Source: Segatella cerevisiae (GTDB taxonomy: Bacteria > Bacteroidota > Bacteroidia > Bacteroidales > Bacteroidaceae). From it: a stretch of 64,000 nt of DNA. Where the stretch lies: contig NZ_JAMXLY010000010.1 in NCBI RefSeq assembly GCF_024054555.1, positions 1 through 64,000 on the forward strand, in the 5' to 3' direction. Below, in pieces: positions 46,001-54,060 of this stretch (position 1 is its first letter; the number at the start of each line of letters is the position of its first letter). Both the position numbers and the translations under genes were made by a program. The notes under the pieces are model-generated. The model worked only from the letters and a program-made list of their open reading frames with translations. It searched no databases and was not told the DNA's origin.

Positions 46001-46636
46001 GCACTTGCCTTGCAGAAGGGGATGTCTGTTTACCATAATCATCAGTTGAATATCGAACTTGCACAGGATGAACTGGCACGTGCCAGGTATGAGGACGACC
46101 GCCTGCATGTTTCGAATGCCGTCCTGGACAACTGTCTGAGTACGCTCAAGCACGAGACGATGTATTATCCTTCCCGTATCCAACAGCTCATTGACGGGTC
46201 TGATAAGAATCTGGAGGTCATCAGTGAACTGGCCAGTTATTATAAAGAACTGTATTCTCTCCTCTCGACTCAGGCTTTGAGACAGATTATCGGTCAAATG
46301 AGACTGGATCCGGACTTGGTGGATTATCTTTTCGATATTCTTCAAAGAAAGAGCGGAGAGAAGCGTATAACATCTGAAAAAATAGGGGAGAGCGGCCGCT
46401 ATGCCCGTATACGTATTCCGTTGCCGAAATTAGAACTGACAAGTATGGAGTGCAAACAACTGTTTAACCCTCAGACAAAAGACTTGGATTTTCTTTTATG
46501 CAAGCAGATCGTCAGAGAAATAGGAGACGTGACTAATCTCCGGGGATGTGGCATAGAGGCATTACCCTCCCAAAACGGTTCCGGAACAATTATAGAAATG
46601 GTATTACCTAAAAAAATATGGATAAATTTAAAGTAA
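43055..46636 (+). CDS. Giant three-pass sensor kinase with DUF5112/DUF5113-type architecture
   Basis: I start at the ATG at 43055 because it opens a signal with lipobox LFLSAC; a TTG 27 nt upstream is less likely. The 1193 residues comprise periplasmic TPR-like helices (20-390), TM1 (about 393-415), a coiled linker, and a HATPase domain with N box (N597 in MADNARKY), G1 (D625-x-G-x-G) and G2 (HGFGL, 660-664). TM2 follows (about 708-724, resembling an internal signal sequence), then a second periplasmic domain (725-888), TM3 (889-910) and a helical cytoplasmic part with an H-box-like segment (LKHETMYYPSR, H1033). The very C-terminus looks like the end of a HATPase without N or G boxes. The response regulator overlaps it by 19 nt. 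Domain family names are from memory. Confidence 0.85.
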   Translation: MRLSGTLSLILVLFLSACTPSHQKEVDELNARAYYFHYRNIDSTRVLAQKALDLSSDYDAGQAEALNNLAFVSIARMNYPQASKLLARAISASDNQVELLVAYIQQMRLCQRQAQNKNFYDCRERAINCLHRIDESSDDLSERARQRMIYARSEFNFVSATYYYYTGQNHLFLKALKSVNSSECESDTAQYLSYLYNMGEGGAINQGSLEQIAQTEFNYLMRCFYFATVSHSPYWIANSLEAISEHMQNQRICDYLIRNNGPAMEWLNVDLMPYHLLAGNFAQRSLDLFIKYGDVYQIAGAYRTLGRNYWAIGDYRSALICLNRALSNKKILQAPDLVASIREQLSMVYSALNDKQASDYNRNVYLDLQEKTRQDRMMEARAAELDRNATQLNAMIFAVVLMIAFFITLLFFFDRLRRKNDDADSFRKLLQPLRQWKEKNELQISDLTDKYEEIHEDTSVLQANILKDKQRNLEQRAKVQLVISITPFIDQMINEVKRLQEGKDDVEVKRFRYQYINELIDHINQDNIVLTRWIQLRQGQLSLHIESFPVESIFDIVRKGSMAFQLRGITLTVKKTTAVVKADRTLTLFMINTMADNARKYVDSGGCVTIEATEYTDYVEISVADTGKGMSPEQVEHIFDHKAIINDEQTVPNAEKKHSHGFGLLNCKGIIEKYKKTSNLFRVCSISAKSELGKGSRFSFTLPKGIVRHLKLIFIPIIVFLTFFPRQMQADSSTMQKRYLASASSKQVSHASPKMKVWLSHKAIQFADSIYYSNIFGHYRKALVFADSTRHYLNALYLQLVPDGKVLMKAVGSEVIPPEIQWFRSHLDINYLVILDMRNESAIACLAVHDWSGYTYNNTVYTQLFREFSADQSLDDYVQTMQRSENSKTVAIIILVLLLFSIFPAYYFLYYRHRVFYRFCIERIQGINQILLSDLPDQDKLREINRLWDKRMSRNRGFQFHETPEYRSKNVLDQLNQVVNQIALALQKGMSVYHNHQLNIELAQDELARARYEDDRLHVSNAVLDNCLSTLKHETMYYPSRIQQLIDGSDKNLEVISELASYYKELYSLLSTQALRQIIGQMRLDPDLVDYLFDILQRKSGEKRITSEKIGESGRYARIRIPLPKLELTSMECKQLFNPQTKDLDFLLCKQIVREIGDVTNLRGCGIEALPSQNGSGTIIEMVLPKKIWINLK

Positions 46637-47343
46637 TAATAGTAGAAGATGTGCCTTTGGAACTAAGAGGCACTGAAGGGATATTCCACAACGATATCCC
46701 CGAAGCTCAAATTATCGGTACTGCAGATAGTGAACCTGTGTATTGGAAACTTCTCAAACAGCAATTACCTGATCTGATCTTACTTGACCTAGGCCTCGGC
46801 GGCAGCACAACTGTGGGTGTTGAAATATGCCGTAAAACCAAAGAGATGTACCCGAAAGTAAAGGTACTGATTTTCACAGGTGAAATACTTAATGAAAAAC
46901 TTTGGGTGGATGTCCTCGACGCCGGATGTGACGGCATCATCCTCAAGAGTGGCGAACTGCTTACCCGTGACGATGTTGCTTCCTGTATGTCGGGCAAAAA
47001 ACTAGTATTTAACCAGCCTATTCTAGAGAAGATCGTCGAGCGTTTCAAGAAGAGTGTCAGTCAGGAAAACATGAGGCGGGAAGCATTAGTAGACTATGAA
47101 ATAGATGAGTATGACGAGCGCTTCCTGAGGCATCTTGCTTTGGGATATACCAAGGAGCAGATCACAAATCTCCGAGGAATGCCTTTTGGGGTGAAGAGTT
47201 TGGAAAAACGACAGAATGAACTGGTCCAGAAACTCTTTCCTGATGGCAACGGGGGCATCAGTGTCAACGCTACCAGACTGGTTGTCAGGGCGCTACAACT
47301 GAGAATTATTGATCTAGATGATTTACATCCTGATGAAGAATGA
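46618..47343 (+). CDS. Response regulator with receiver and HTH domains
   Basis: The 241-residue protein has a receiver domain (1-120) with acidic pair E10/D11, phospho-acceptor D57 (LILLDLGLGG), T87 and K110 all in place. A C-terminal helix-turn-helix region (about 165-215, ERFLRHLALGYTKEQITNLR) is LuxR- or sigma-4-like. The ATG overlaps the kinase gene by 19 nt, so the pair is cotranslated. It is the evident output of the kinase. Its targets are unknown; the following membrane gene overlaps it and is a candidate part of the system. Confidence 0.92.
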   Translation: MDKFKVIIVEDVPLELRGTEGIFHNDIPEAQIIGTADSEPVYWKLLKQQLPDLILLDLGLGGSTTVGVEICRKTKEMYPKVKVLIFTGEILNEKLWVDVLDAGCDGIILKSGELLTRDDVASCMSGKKLVFNQPILEKIVERFKKSVSQENMRREALVDYEIDEYDERFLRHLALGYTKEQITNLRGMPFGVKSLEKRQNELVQKLFPDGNGGISVNATRLVVRALQLRIIDLDDLHPDEE

Positions 47344-47986
47344 GTTTCTTTTTAAAAATAACAAATTGTCAAAACGGTGGAAGAACAGAATCGGCTGGTT
47401 GATCTTCATCCTGAGTTTGATGCAGTTGGTCGTGATTCTCTTGTCATGGTTGCTTACAGCCGCAGATCCGGACAGTTCTATACGCTCTTTATTGAGCAGT
47501 GAAGGGATCAGATGGTTTATCGGCAAGAATGTAGAGAATTTATGCCAACCGCTTCTTGTCTGGCTGTTGATGGTCGGTACAGCTTGGGGAACAATGAAGT
47601 CGAGCGGTTTTAACCACTTCCTCGCTTCGGGACAGTTTCTACATTTGAAACAAGCGGAATTCAGAGAGCAAACTGCTTTTAAGTTTGCTCTGTTCGAATT
47701 TTGCCTTGTTTTCATTATCATGATATTACTTACGGCTTTTCCTCATGCCGTCTTATTGAATATTACCGGACATCTTTATCCCGGTCCTTTTTTCTCCGGA
47801 ATTGTTCCGGTAGCGAGTTTGACCTTTATAGGAATGGGGATGACCTATGGTTGTATCAGCGGTAAATTCCTGAACTTTGCGGATATATTTGACAGTGTCA
47901 CTCTTGGCGTGAGTATGGTATCTCCTTTGATCATCATTTATATTGTAGCCATCCAACTCTATTATTCGATCCTTTTCGTATTTTGA
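47333..47986 (+). CDS. AbgT-like small membrane protein
   Basis: The ATG at 47333 (MKNEFLFKNNKLSKRWKNR) overlaps the response regulator end by 11 nt; an ATG 15 nt upstream is possible. The 217-residue protein has about five membrane segments and the segment LLSSEGIRWFIGKNVEN. That segment resembles the short proteins annotated as AbgT-like in Bacteroidetes, which cover only part of the full p-aminobenzoyl-glutamate transporter. Tight coupling to the two-component pair suggests it shares their physiological role. Transport activity is uncertain. Confidence 0.65.
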   Translation: MKNEFLFKNNKLSKRWKNRIGWLIFILSLMQLVVILLSWLLTAADPDSSIRSLLSSEGIRWFIGKNVENLCQPLLVWLLMVGTAWGTMKSSGFNHFLASGQFLHLKQAEFREQTAFKFALFEFCLVFIIMILLTAFPHAVLLNITGHLYPGPFFSGIVPVASLTFIGMGMTYGCISGKFLNFADIFDSVTLGVSMVSPLIIIYIVAIQLYYSILFVF

Positions 47987-48000
47987 ATATTTCAGGCCCG

Positions 48001-48098
48001 TTGGTGGATTTAATTCGGAGCGAATTCAACTACTATATAACCGCCACCAGTACTGTGTGCACCATTATATTGGCGGAATTAATCAGGAACGAATCCAA
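48001..48098. repeat. Diverged pair of 29-bp direct repeats
   Basis: TTGGTGGATTTAATTCGGAG... at 48001 and TTGGCGGAATTAATCAGGAA... at 48070 agree at about 22 of 29 positions. The first copy contains the palindrome AATTCG-GAG-CGAATT (48012-48026). Confidence 0.5.
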
Positions 48099-48448
48099 TA
48101 CTCCCAATCGGTCGTCGGTTCATTTATATCATTGATATACTTTATAACTGTAAATGCTGTGATCTTCGCAATGATTCAGAAAGAAAGACCTGCAGTTTGT
48201 TTTGCGTCATTACGGAAAATCATGAATTGATCACAGAGTTGTGGGGAAGTTGGTCCCTATTCTCTTTTCTTTCTTCTCTCTCTTCTCTCTTCTGCCCTTG
48301 CATAGGACTTGATAGAGTCGGTCTCCGATTCTTCATGTTAAAGCGATAAGAGATTTCGAGTTTTCTGCCGGTACACGTCTTTGCTTCTGAAGCTGAATGG
48401 GCATACATACCATTGATGCCTATCCATTCCTTTTATTGTTGCACGACT

Positions 48449-48613
48449 ATACGTCCTTTCCACTATTTTATGACGTACTGTTTGTAGTTTTCTTGAGGTT
48501 CTGTTCACGTACGTCCTTATACTGTAAGGACGTACGACATTGCACCCTAATAACGTACGACATTAGACCCTAATAACGTACGACATTACACCTTAATGAC
48601 GGACGTCTTTATA
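48449..48613. repeat. CGTAC-type hairpin plus 23-bp tandem repeats
   Basis: CGTACGTCCTTA (48508-48519) and TAAGGACGTACG (48525-48536) form a perfect 12-bp inverted repeat with a 5-nt loop. From 48530 three 23-bp units follow (48530-48552, 48553-48575, 48576-48598), each starting ACGTACGACATT, then a degenerate fourth from 48599. Looser CGTCC/CGTAC motifs also occur at 48451 and 48473. Confidence 0.85.
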
Positions 48614-48816
48614 CCCGTTCAACAGTTTCTACAGATGCTAAAACCGTTTTTGAGTCAAAACCGCAATAAGAACGGTGAGAAACGAGCTGGGAACGGAGAG
48701 GGATGATTATTGATTGCGGGGGAACGGATTCGTTCTCGAGTCAGTCTGAAAGATGCAATACGATACATTGGAGGGGGCTATTATAATCTAGTATGAAGTA
48801 GGGGGACTATATATAA

Positions 48817-48848
48817 AAAAGGTGTATTGCCAACGCAATACACCTTTT
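48817..48848. terminator. Strong bidirectional terminator downstream of rpsA
   Basis: AAAAGGTGTATTGC (48817-48830) pairs with GCAATACACCTTTT (48835-48848) around a 4-nt loop. It lies 45 nt after the rpsA stop. Confidence 0.85.
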
Positions 48849-48892
48849 ATTAATTAATCAGTAAGAATAAGTACAAGACTTATTCAATAAAA

Positions 48893-50665
48893 TCATTTGT
48901 TACTATCCATTTGCTCTTTCAACTTAGCCAGAGCATCGATATCACCGAGTGTTGTTCCTGCAGCGACATTATTGATTTGTGGTGCTTCAGCCTTCTTGCC
49001 GTTGTGCTTGTGAGCAGCCGGTTTGAAGTTATCCTTGACATCCTCGAATGTACGAGAGTGAGAGAGGATGATACGCTTGGTCTCCTTAACAAAGTCAAGT
49101 ACCATAAAGTCAAGTTCTTCTCCAACCTTAGCCTTGGATCCGTCTTGCTTTACCAGATGCTTTGGAGTAGCGAAACCTTCACCACCTTCATTGAGGAGGA
49201 TGACGGCACCCTTGTCCATGATCTGTGTGATCTTTCCTTTGTGGATTGATCCAGGAGTATAGATCGTCTCATAAGTATCCCAAGGATTCGGCTCAAGTTG
49301 CTTGTGACCCAAACTCAGACGACGGTTCTCTTTGTCGATGTCCAAAACGACAACATCAATATCTGCACCTACAGTAGTAAACTCAGATGGATGTTTGATC
49401 TTCTTCGTCCAAGACAGATCGCTGATATGAATCAGTCCGTCAACACCTTCTTCTAATTCTACGAATATTCCGAAATTAGTAAAGTTGCGGACTTTAGCCG
49501 TATGCTTACTTCCAACAGGATATTTCACTTCGATGGTTTCCCAAGGATCTTCAGTGAGTTGCTTGATACCTAAGCTCATCTTGCGCTCTTGACGGTCGAG
49601 GGTCAGGATAACAGCTTCTACCTCATCTCCGACTTTCAGGAACTCCTGAGCTGAACGCAGGTGCTGGCTCCAGGACATTTCACTGACGTGAATCAATCCT
49701 TCTACACCAGGAGCGATCTCAACGAAAGCACCGTAATCAGCCATCACAACAACTTTACCATGGACATGGTCACCAACTTTCAAGTTAGGATCAAGTGCAT
49801 CCCAAGGATGCGGTGTGAGTTGCTTCAGACCCAATGCAATACGTTTCTTTTCTTCATCGAAATCAAGGATAACGACCTTGATCTTCTGATCCAAGCTGAC
49901 GATTTCGTGCGGATCACTGACACGACCCCAAGAGAGGTCTGTGATATGAATCAGTCCATCGACACCGCCGAGGTCTACGAAAGCACCATAAGAAGTGATA
50001 TTCTTGACAGTACCTTCAAGAATCTGACCTTTCTCCAAATGAGAAATGATCTCTTTGCGTTGTGCCTCTAATTCTGCCTCGATCAATGCCTTGTGGGAAA
50101 CGACGACATTGCGGTATTCCTGATTGATCTTGAGGACTTTAAATTCCATGGTCTTGCCTACGAATACGTCGTAGTCACGTATAGGATGAACGTCAATCTG
50201 GCTGCCTGGAAGGAATGCTTCTATTCCGAAGATATCAACAATCATGCCGCCTTTGGTACGACTCTCAATATATCCCTGAATAACTTCTTCTTTCTCGCAA
50301 GCTTCGTTGATCTTTTCCCAACTCTTAGCTAAGCGGGCTTTCTTGTGAGAGAGGACCAGTTGGCCTTTTTTGTCCTCTTGGCTTTCAACGTAAACCTCAA
50401 CCTTGTCACCTACCTTTAAATCCGGATTGTAACGAAATTCAGAAGCAGGGATAATACCATCGCTCTTGTAGCCGATGTTCACTACGACTTCCTTTTTGTC
50501 CATAGCGATGACCGTGCCTTCTACTACTTGATGCTCCTGGATTTTGTTAAGTGTGTCATTGTAGGCCTTTTCAAGGTCTTGTTTGTTGGCTTTCGCACTA
50601 GAACCATTTTCATATTCGTCCCAATCGAAATTTGCCAATGGTTGTACGTTCTTTAAATCTGACAT
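48893..50665 (-). CDS. rpsA: 30S ribosomal protein S1
   Basis: S1 binds mRNA during initiation. The 590 residues carry six S1 (OB-fold) repeats from about residue 48 onward; the clearest are GTVKNITSYGAFVDLGGVDG, GKVVVMADYGAFVEIAPGVE and AKVRNFTNFGIFVELEEGVD. The C-terminal 40 residues are low complexity. Bacteroidetes ribosomes depend little on Shine-Dalgarno pairing, which fits the weak ribosome sites seen in this window. It is monocistronic, with a -7 box (TACCTTTG, complement of CAAAGGTA near 50744-50751) and an AT-rich leader of about 80 nt. Confidence 0.96.
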   Translation of the reverse strand: MSDLKNVQPLANFDWDEYENGSSAKANKQDLEKAYNDTLNKIQEHQVVEGTVIAMDKKEVVVNIGYKSDGIIPASEFRYNPDLKVGDKVEVYVESQEDKKGQLVLSHKKARLAKSWEKINEACEKEEVIQGYIESRTKGGMIVDIFGIEAFLPGSQIDVHPIRDYDVFVGKTMEFKVLKINQEYRNVVVSHKALIEAELEAQRKEIISHLEKGQILEGTVKNITSYGAFVDLGGVDGLIHITDLSWGRVSDPHEIVSLDQKIKVVILDFDEEKKRIALGLKQLTPHPWDALDPNLKVGDHVHGKVVVMADYGAFVEIAPGVEGLIHVSEMSWSQHLRSAQEFLKVGDEVEAVILTLDRQERKMSLGIKQLTEDPWETIEVKYPVGSKHTAKVRNFTNFGIFVELEEGVDGLIHISDLSWTKKIKHPSEFTTVGADIDVVVLDIDKENRRLSLGHKQLEPNPWDTYETIYTPGSIHKGKITQIMDKGAVILLNEGGEGFATPKHLVKQDGSKAKVGEELDFMVLDFVKETKRIILSHSRTFEDVKDNFKPAAHKHNGKKAEAPQINNVAAGTTLGDIDALAKLKEQMDSNK

Positions 50666-50884
50666 AAAAAAATAAAAAATTAATAATTAATAAAGTTAGA
50701 CTTTATGTTTATAGATGTGAGCACTCTTCACCCACATTGCCTGCAAAGGTACATAAAAAAGGTAAGAAGAGTCCTGAGCTACCGGAACTTATCTTGCCTT
50801 TTAAATATTTTTAACCAAGTCTTATGCTTTTGTATTTTAAACACCATTAGTCAGTGCCTTCTCAGTATCGTTTTACGCTCAGAA

Positions 50885-52366
50885 TCAGTAAGATCTTGCG
50901 ACGATGACTCTCGTGTCAGTCGGTTTCCCGCTGATCATATCTTTGCCTGGAGTAGGAGGGAATGCAAAAGGAATGCAACGGATGGTTGCCTGTGTATCTT
51001 CCTTGAGTTTTGCTTCCGTTTCAGCCGAGCCATCCCAATGGCAGAGGAAAAATCCGCCGTCTTTGATCCGCTCTTTGAATTCATCGTAGTTGTCACATTC
51101 ATAGATATGTGCGTCGCGGAACTTCCGTGCCTTTTCGAAGATACTCTTCTGGATAGTATCGAGCAGTTGGCGTACGCGTTCGACGATGCCGTCGAAGGGA
51201 ACGTTTTCTTTCTCGAGTGTATCCCGGCGCATGATCTCAATCGTTCCGTTCTCCAAGTCGCGGCCACCCATGACCAAGCGGACAGGTACACCTTTCAATT
51301 CATAATCGGCGAATTTGAATCCAGGCCGTTTGTTGTCATCATCGTCATATTTCACGCTGACGCCGAGTTCTTCGAGTTTGTCGATGACCGGTTGCAGTTT
51401 GGCCGTTATGGGCGCAAGTTGCTTGGCATTGTTCGCGATAGGGATGATAGCCACCTGAATAGGAGCGAGTTTAGGCGGCAGTACCAGTCCGTTGTCATCC
51501 GAATGAACCATGATCAAACCTCCGATCAATCTCGTGGAAACGCCCCATGATGTCGCCCAGACATATTGGGGTTTATTGTTCTTGTCCAAGAACGTGACAT
51601 CAAAACTCTTTGCGAAGTTCTGCCCGAGGAAATGGCTGGTACCACTTTGGAGAGCCTTGCCATCCTGCATCATCGCCTCTATAGTATAGGTGTTCTCTGC
51701 ACCGCCGAAACGCTCAGTAGGACTCTTGGCGCCTTGTAGGACAGGCATAGCCATCCAGTTCTCTACGAAATCGGCATAGACGTGCAGCATTCGTTGAGCT
51801 TCCTCTTCAGCCTCTTGGGAAGTTGCGTGGGCTGTGTGGCCTTCCTGCCAGAGAAACTCAGAAGTACGGAGGAACGGGCGCGTGCGCATTTCCCAGCGCA
51901 TGACGTTACACCACTGGTTGCACATGATCGGCAGATCCCGATAAGAGTGAATCCAGTTCTTGTAAGTGTGCCAGATGATGGTTTCAGAAGTCGGCCGGAC
52001 AATAAGAGGTTCGTCCAATTTGGCATCAGGATCAACCATGATGCTTTTCCCGTCGTCGCTAGCTTTCAGTCTGTAATGCGTGACGACTGCACTTTCCTTG
52101 GCAAAGCCTTTGACATGTTCAGCTTCGCGGGAGAAGTAACTCATCGGAATCAATAGAGGGAAATAAGCATTCTGGGCTCCTGTCTTCTTGAACATCTTAT
52201 CGAGTTGCTGCTGGATCTTTTCCCAGATAGCGTATCCATAGGGTTTTATGATCATACAGCCACGGACAGGTGCTTGCTCGGCAAGGCCGGCCTTAGCTAC
52301 CAGATCGTTGTACCATTGGCTATAGTTATCAGCACGTTTGGTCAGTTCTTTTAATTCTTTCGCCAT
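50885..52366 (-). CDS. proS: Proline-tRNA ligase (archaeal/eukaryal type)
   Basis: The 493-residue class II synthetase lacks the large bacterial editing insertion between motifs 2 and 3, which places it in the ProS type 3 group. Motif regions visible include LADNYSQW-like N-terminus, [23 protein letters not shown], and [23 protein letters not shown] (motif 2). The C-terminal zinc-binding-like domain ends with Arg-Ser-Tyr, typical of this group. A -7 box TACTTTTG is at 52474-52481 (complement). Confidence 0.96.
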   Translation of the reverse strand: MAKELKELTKRADNYSQWYNDLVAKAGLAEQAPVRGCMIIKPYGYAIWEKIQQQLDKMFKKTGAQNAYFPLLIPMSYFSREAEHVKGFAKESAVVTHYRLKASDDGKSIMVDPDAKLDEPLIVRPTSETIIWHTYKNWIHSYRDLPIMCNQWCNVMRWEMRTRPFLRTSEFLWQEGHTAHATSQEAEEEAQRMLHVYADFVENWMAMPVLQGAKSPTERFGGAENTYTIEAMMQDGKALQSGTSHFLGQNFAKSFDVTFLDKNNKPQYVWATSWGVSTRLIGGLIMVHSDDNGLVLPPKLAPIQVAIIPIANNAKQLAPITAKLQPVIDKLEELGVSVKYDDDDNKRPGFKFADYELKGVPVRLVMGGRDLENGTIEIMRRDTLEKENVPFDGIVERVRQLLDTIQKSIFEKARKFRDAHIYECDNYDEFKERIKDGGFFLCHWDGSAETEAKLKEDTQATIRCIPFAFPPTPGKDMISGKPTDTRVIVARSY

Positions 52367-52578
52367 AATAATTATATATACTGTATATCGTTTCAGATGA
52401 AACTAAAAGGGAAATCTCTATTTGTTATAGGTATTTTCCCTATGTTTAATCAAGGGAAATTTTTAATTTTGGGCAAAAGTACAAAAAAAAGTTGATTCTT
52501 ATACAAGAATGCGGAAAAAAGACTACCTTTGCATTAAAGAATTAAAGGACAAAGAACAAATTAAAATATAAAAAAGTT

Positions 52579-53256
52579 ATGAAAAAAATGAAATTGGCAG
52601 TTGCCGGTGCTTCTCTCCTCATGATCGTCAGCTGTGGAACAAATCAGGGGAACGGTGCTCTTATAGGAACAGGTGCAGGTGCCGGTGTAGGTGCAATTAT
52701 CGGTGCGATTGCCGGTCATGGTAAAGGTGCTGCAATCGGTGCCGCTTTAGGCGGTGCAATCGGTGCAGGAACCGGGGCAATCATCGGTCATCATATGGAT
52801 AAAGTGAAATCAGAGGTTACCCAGCAGGTTTCCAATGCCAAGGTTGATGAAGTTACGGATGCCAACGGCTTGAAAGCAGTGAAAGTAACATTTGACAGTG
52901 GTTTGCAGTTTGACATCAACAAAGCAACATTGCGGTCTGATGCTCAGAATGATCTGGCTAATTTCGCCAATGTCCTGAAGAAGGATCCTACACTTTCTGT
53001 AGATATTCAGGGCTATACAGATGCCACCGGTGGGGACAAGATCAATGTTCCATTGAGTGACTCTCGTGCCAAGGCTGTATCCAGTTATCTGGAAAGAGAA
53101 GGTGTACCTTCCAGCCAATTCAAGAACGTTGCCGGTTATGGCAGTCAGAATCCTGTTGTCAATCAGACCATTGCTCCTCAGAACCGTCGTGTAGAAGTTT
53201 ACCTCTACGCCAGCAAGGAGATGATCGACAAAGCTAATAACGGTACTTTGCAGTAA
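52579..53256 (+). CDS. OmpA-family lipoprotein with glycine zipper
   Basis: The 225-residue protein has lipobox MIVSC (Cys19), a glycine-zipper region (about 25-75, [17 protein letters not shown]-type repeats) and a C-terminal OmpA peptidoglycan-binding domain (about 105-220, [21 protein letters not shown]). It is a YiaD-like envelope protein that probably ties the outer membrane to the cell wall. A -7 box TACCTTTG is at 52524-52531. Its stop codon overlaps the mtgA start (TAATG), linking two wall-related genes. Confidence 0.92.
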   Translation: MKKMKLAVAGASLLMIVSCGTNQGNGALIGTGAGAGVGAIIGAIAGHGKGAAIGAALGGAIGAGTGAIIGHHMDKVKSEVTQQVSNAKVDEVTDANGLKAVKVTFDSGLQFDINKATLRSDAQNDLANFANVLKKDPTLSVDIQGYTDATGGDKINVPLSDSRAKAVSSYLEREGVPSSQFKNVAGYGSQNPVVNQTIAPQNRRVEVYLYASKEMIDKANNGTLQ

Positions 53257-53987
53257 TGTTGCATAAGATTCGAAAAGTTTTCAGATGGATGGTGGTACTG
53301 TTTTTCAGTTCCACCATTCTTGCTGTTATGGCCTATCGTTTCTTACCCGTCTTCTTTACTCCTCTGATGGTGATCCGTTGTTTCCAGCAAGTCCATAGAG
53401 GAGAGTCCATGACCCTGCACCATCACTGGGTGTCCATGGATAAGATTTCTCCGCATATGCCTGTAGCCGTGATGGCCAGTGAAGATCAAAGATTCCTCAA
53501 GCATCACGGGTTTGACTTCAATGCTATAGAAAATGCAGCCAGGCATGATATCGGCGGCGGGAGAATACATGGGGGAAGTACGATCAGCCAGCAGACAGCA
53601 AAGAATGTATTTTTGTGGCCCGGCCGCTCTTGGATCCGCAAAGGCTTCGAGACCTACTTCACTTTTCTCATAGAGTTGTTGTGGGGCAAGCAGCGGATCA
53701 TGGAAGTGTATTTGAACAGTATTGAGATGGGGGATGGCATCTATGGTGTAGATGCTGTTGCCGAATACCATTTCAATAAGAAGGCCGTTGACCTGTTTAG
53801 GGACGAATGCGCCTTGATTGCCGCAACTTTGCCCAATCCGATAAAATTTGACAGTGCCCATCCGAGTGAGTATGTGAAGAAACGGCAATTCCAGATCGAG
53901 CATGAGATGAGATTTATCCCTGCTTTTCCTAAAGAGGGAGAAGACGTGGACCCAAATACAGTTGTAGGCGGGTACTACTCCCATTGA
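53256..53987 (+). CDS. mtgA: Monofunctional peptidoglycan transglycosylase (GT51)
   Basis: MtgA polymerises lipid II into glycan strands. The 243-residue protein has an N-terminal membrane anchor (about 11-33) and the GT51 motifs: catalytic E76 in [27 protein letters not shown], and [20 protein letters not shown] with the second Glu. No transpeptidase domain is present. It is translationally coupled to the OmpA-like lipoprotein gene through a 1-nt overlap. Confidence 0.95.
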   Translation: MLHKIRKVFRWMVVLFFSSTILAVMAYRFLPVFFTPLMVIRCFQQVHRGESMTLHHHWVSMDKISPHMPVAVMASEDQRFLKHHGFDFNAIENAARHDIGGGRIHGGSTISQQTAKNVFLWPGRSWIRKGFETYFTFLIELLWGKQRIMEVYLNSIEMGDGIYGVDAVAEYHFNKKAVDLFRDECALIAATLPNPIKFDSAHPSEYVKKRQFQIEHEMRFIPAFPKEGEDVDPNTVVGGYYSH

Positions 53988-54060
53988 GATGCAACTCGTT
54001 TTCAAGTTTTGCCGGGGTTAGTTCTTCCGAAAGAATAACGAGTGGGGTAAGTGGAAAAAT

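Larger units (their letters stand above)
47987..48816. other. Repeat-rich non-coding gap
   Basis: There is no credible gene in about 830 nt. It contains two diverged 29-bp repeats (48001-48029 and 48070-48098), a 34-nt pyrimidine tract (48260-48293), and a hairpin with 23-bp tandem repeats (48449-48613). The 62-codon frame at 48220-48408 is driven by the purine/pyrimidine tract and is rejected. Confidence 0.6.

Noticed and set aside
48508-48613. CRISPR array
   Set aside because: The 23-bp units are contiguous with no unique spacers and no cas genes are nearby; it is a tandem repeat.
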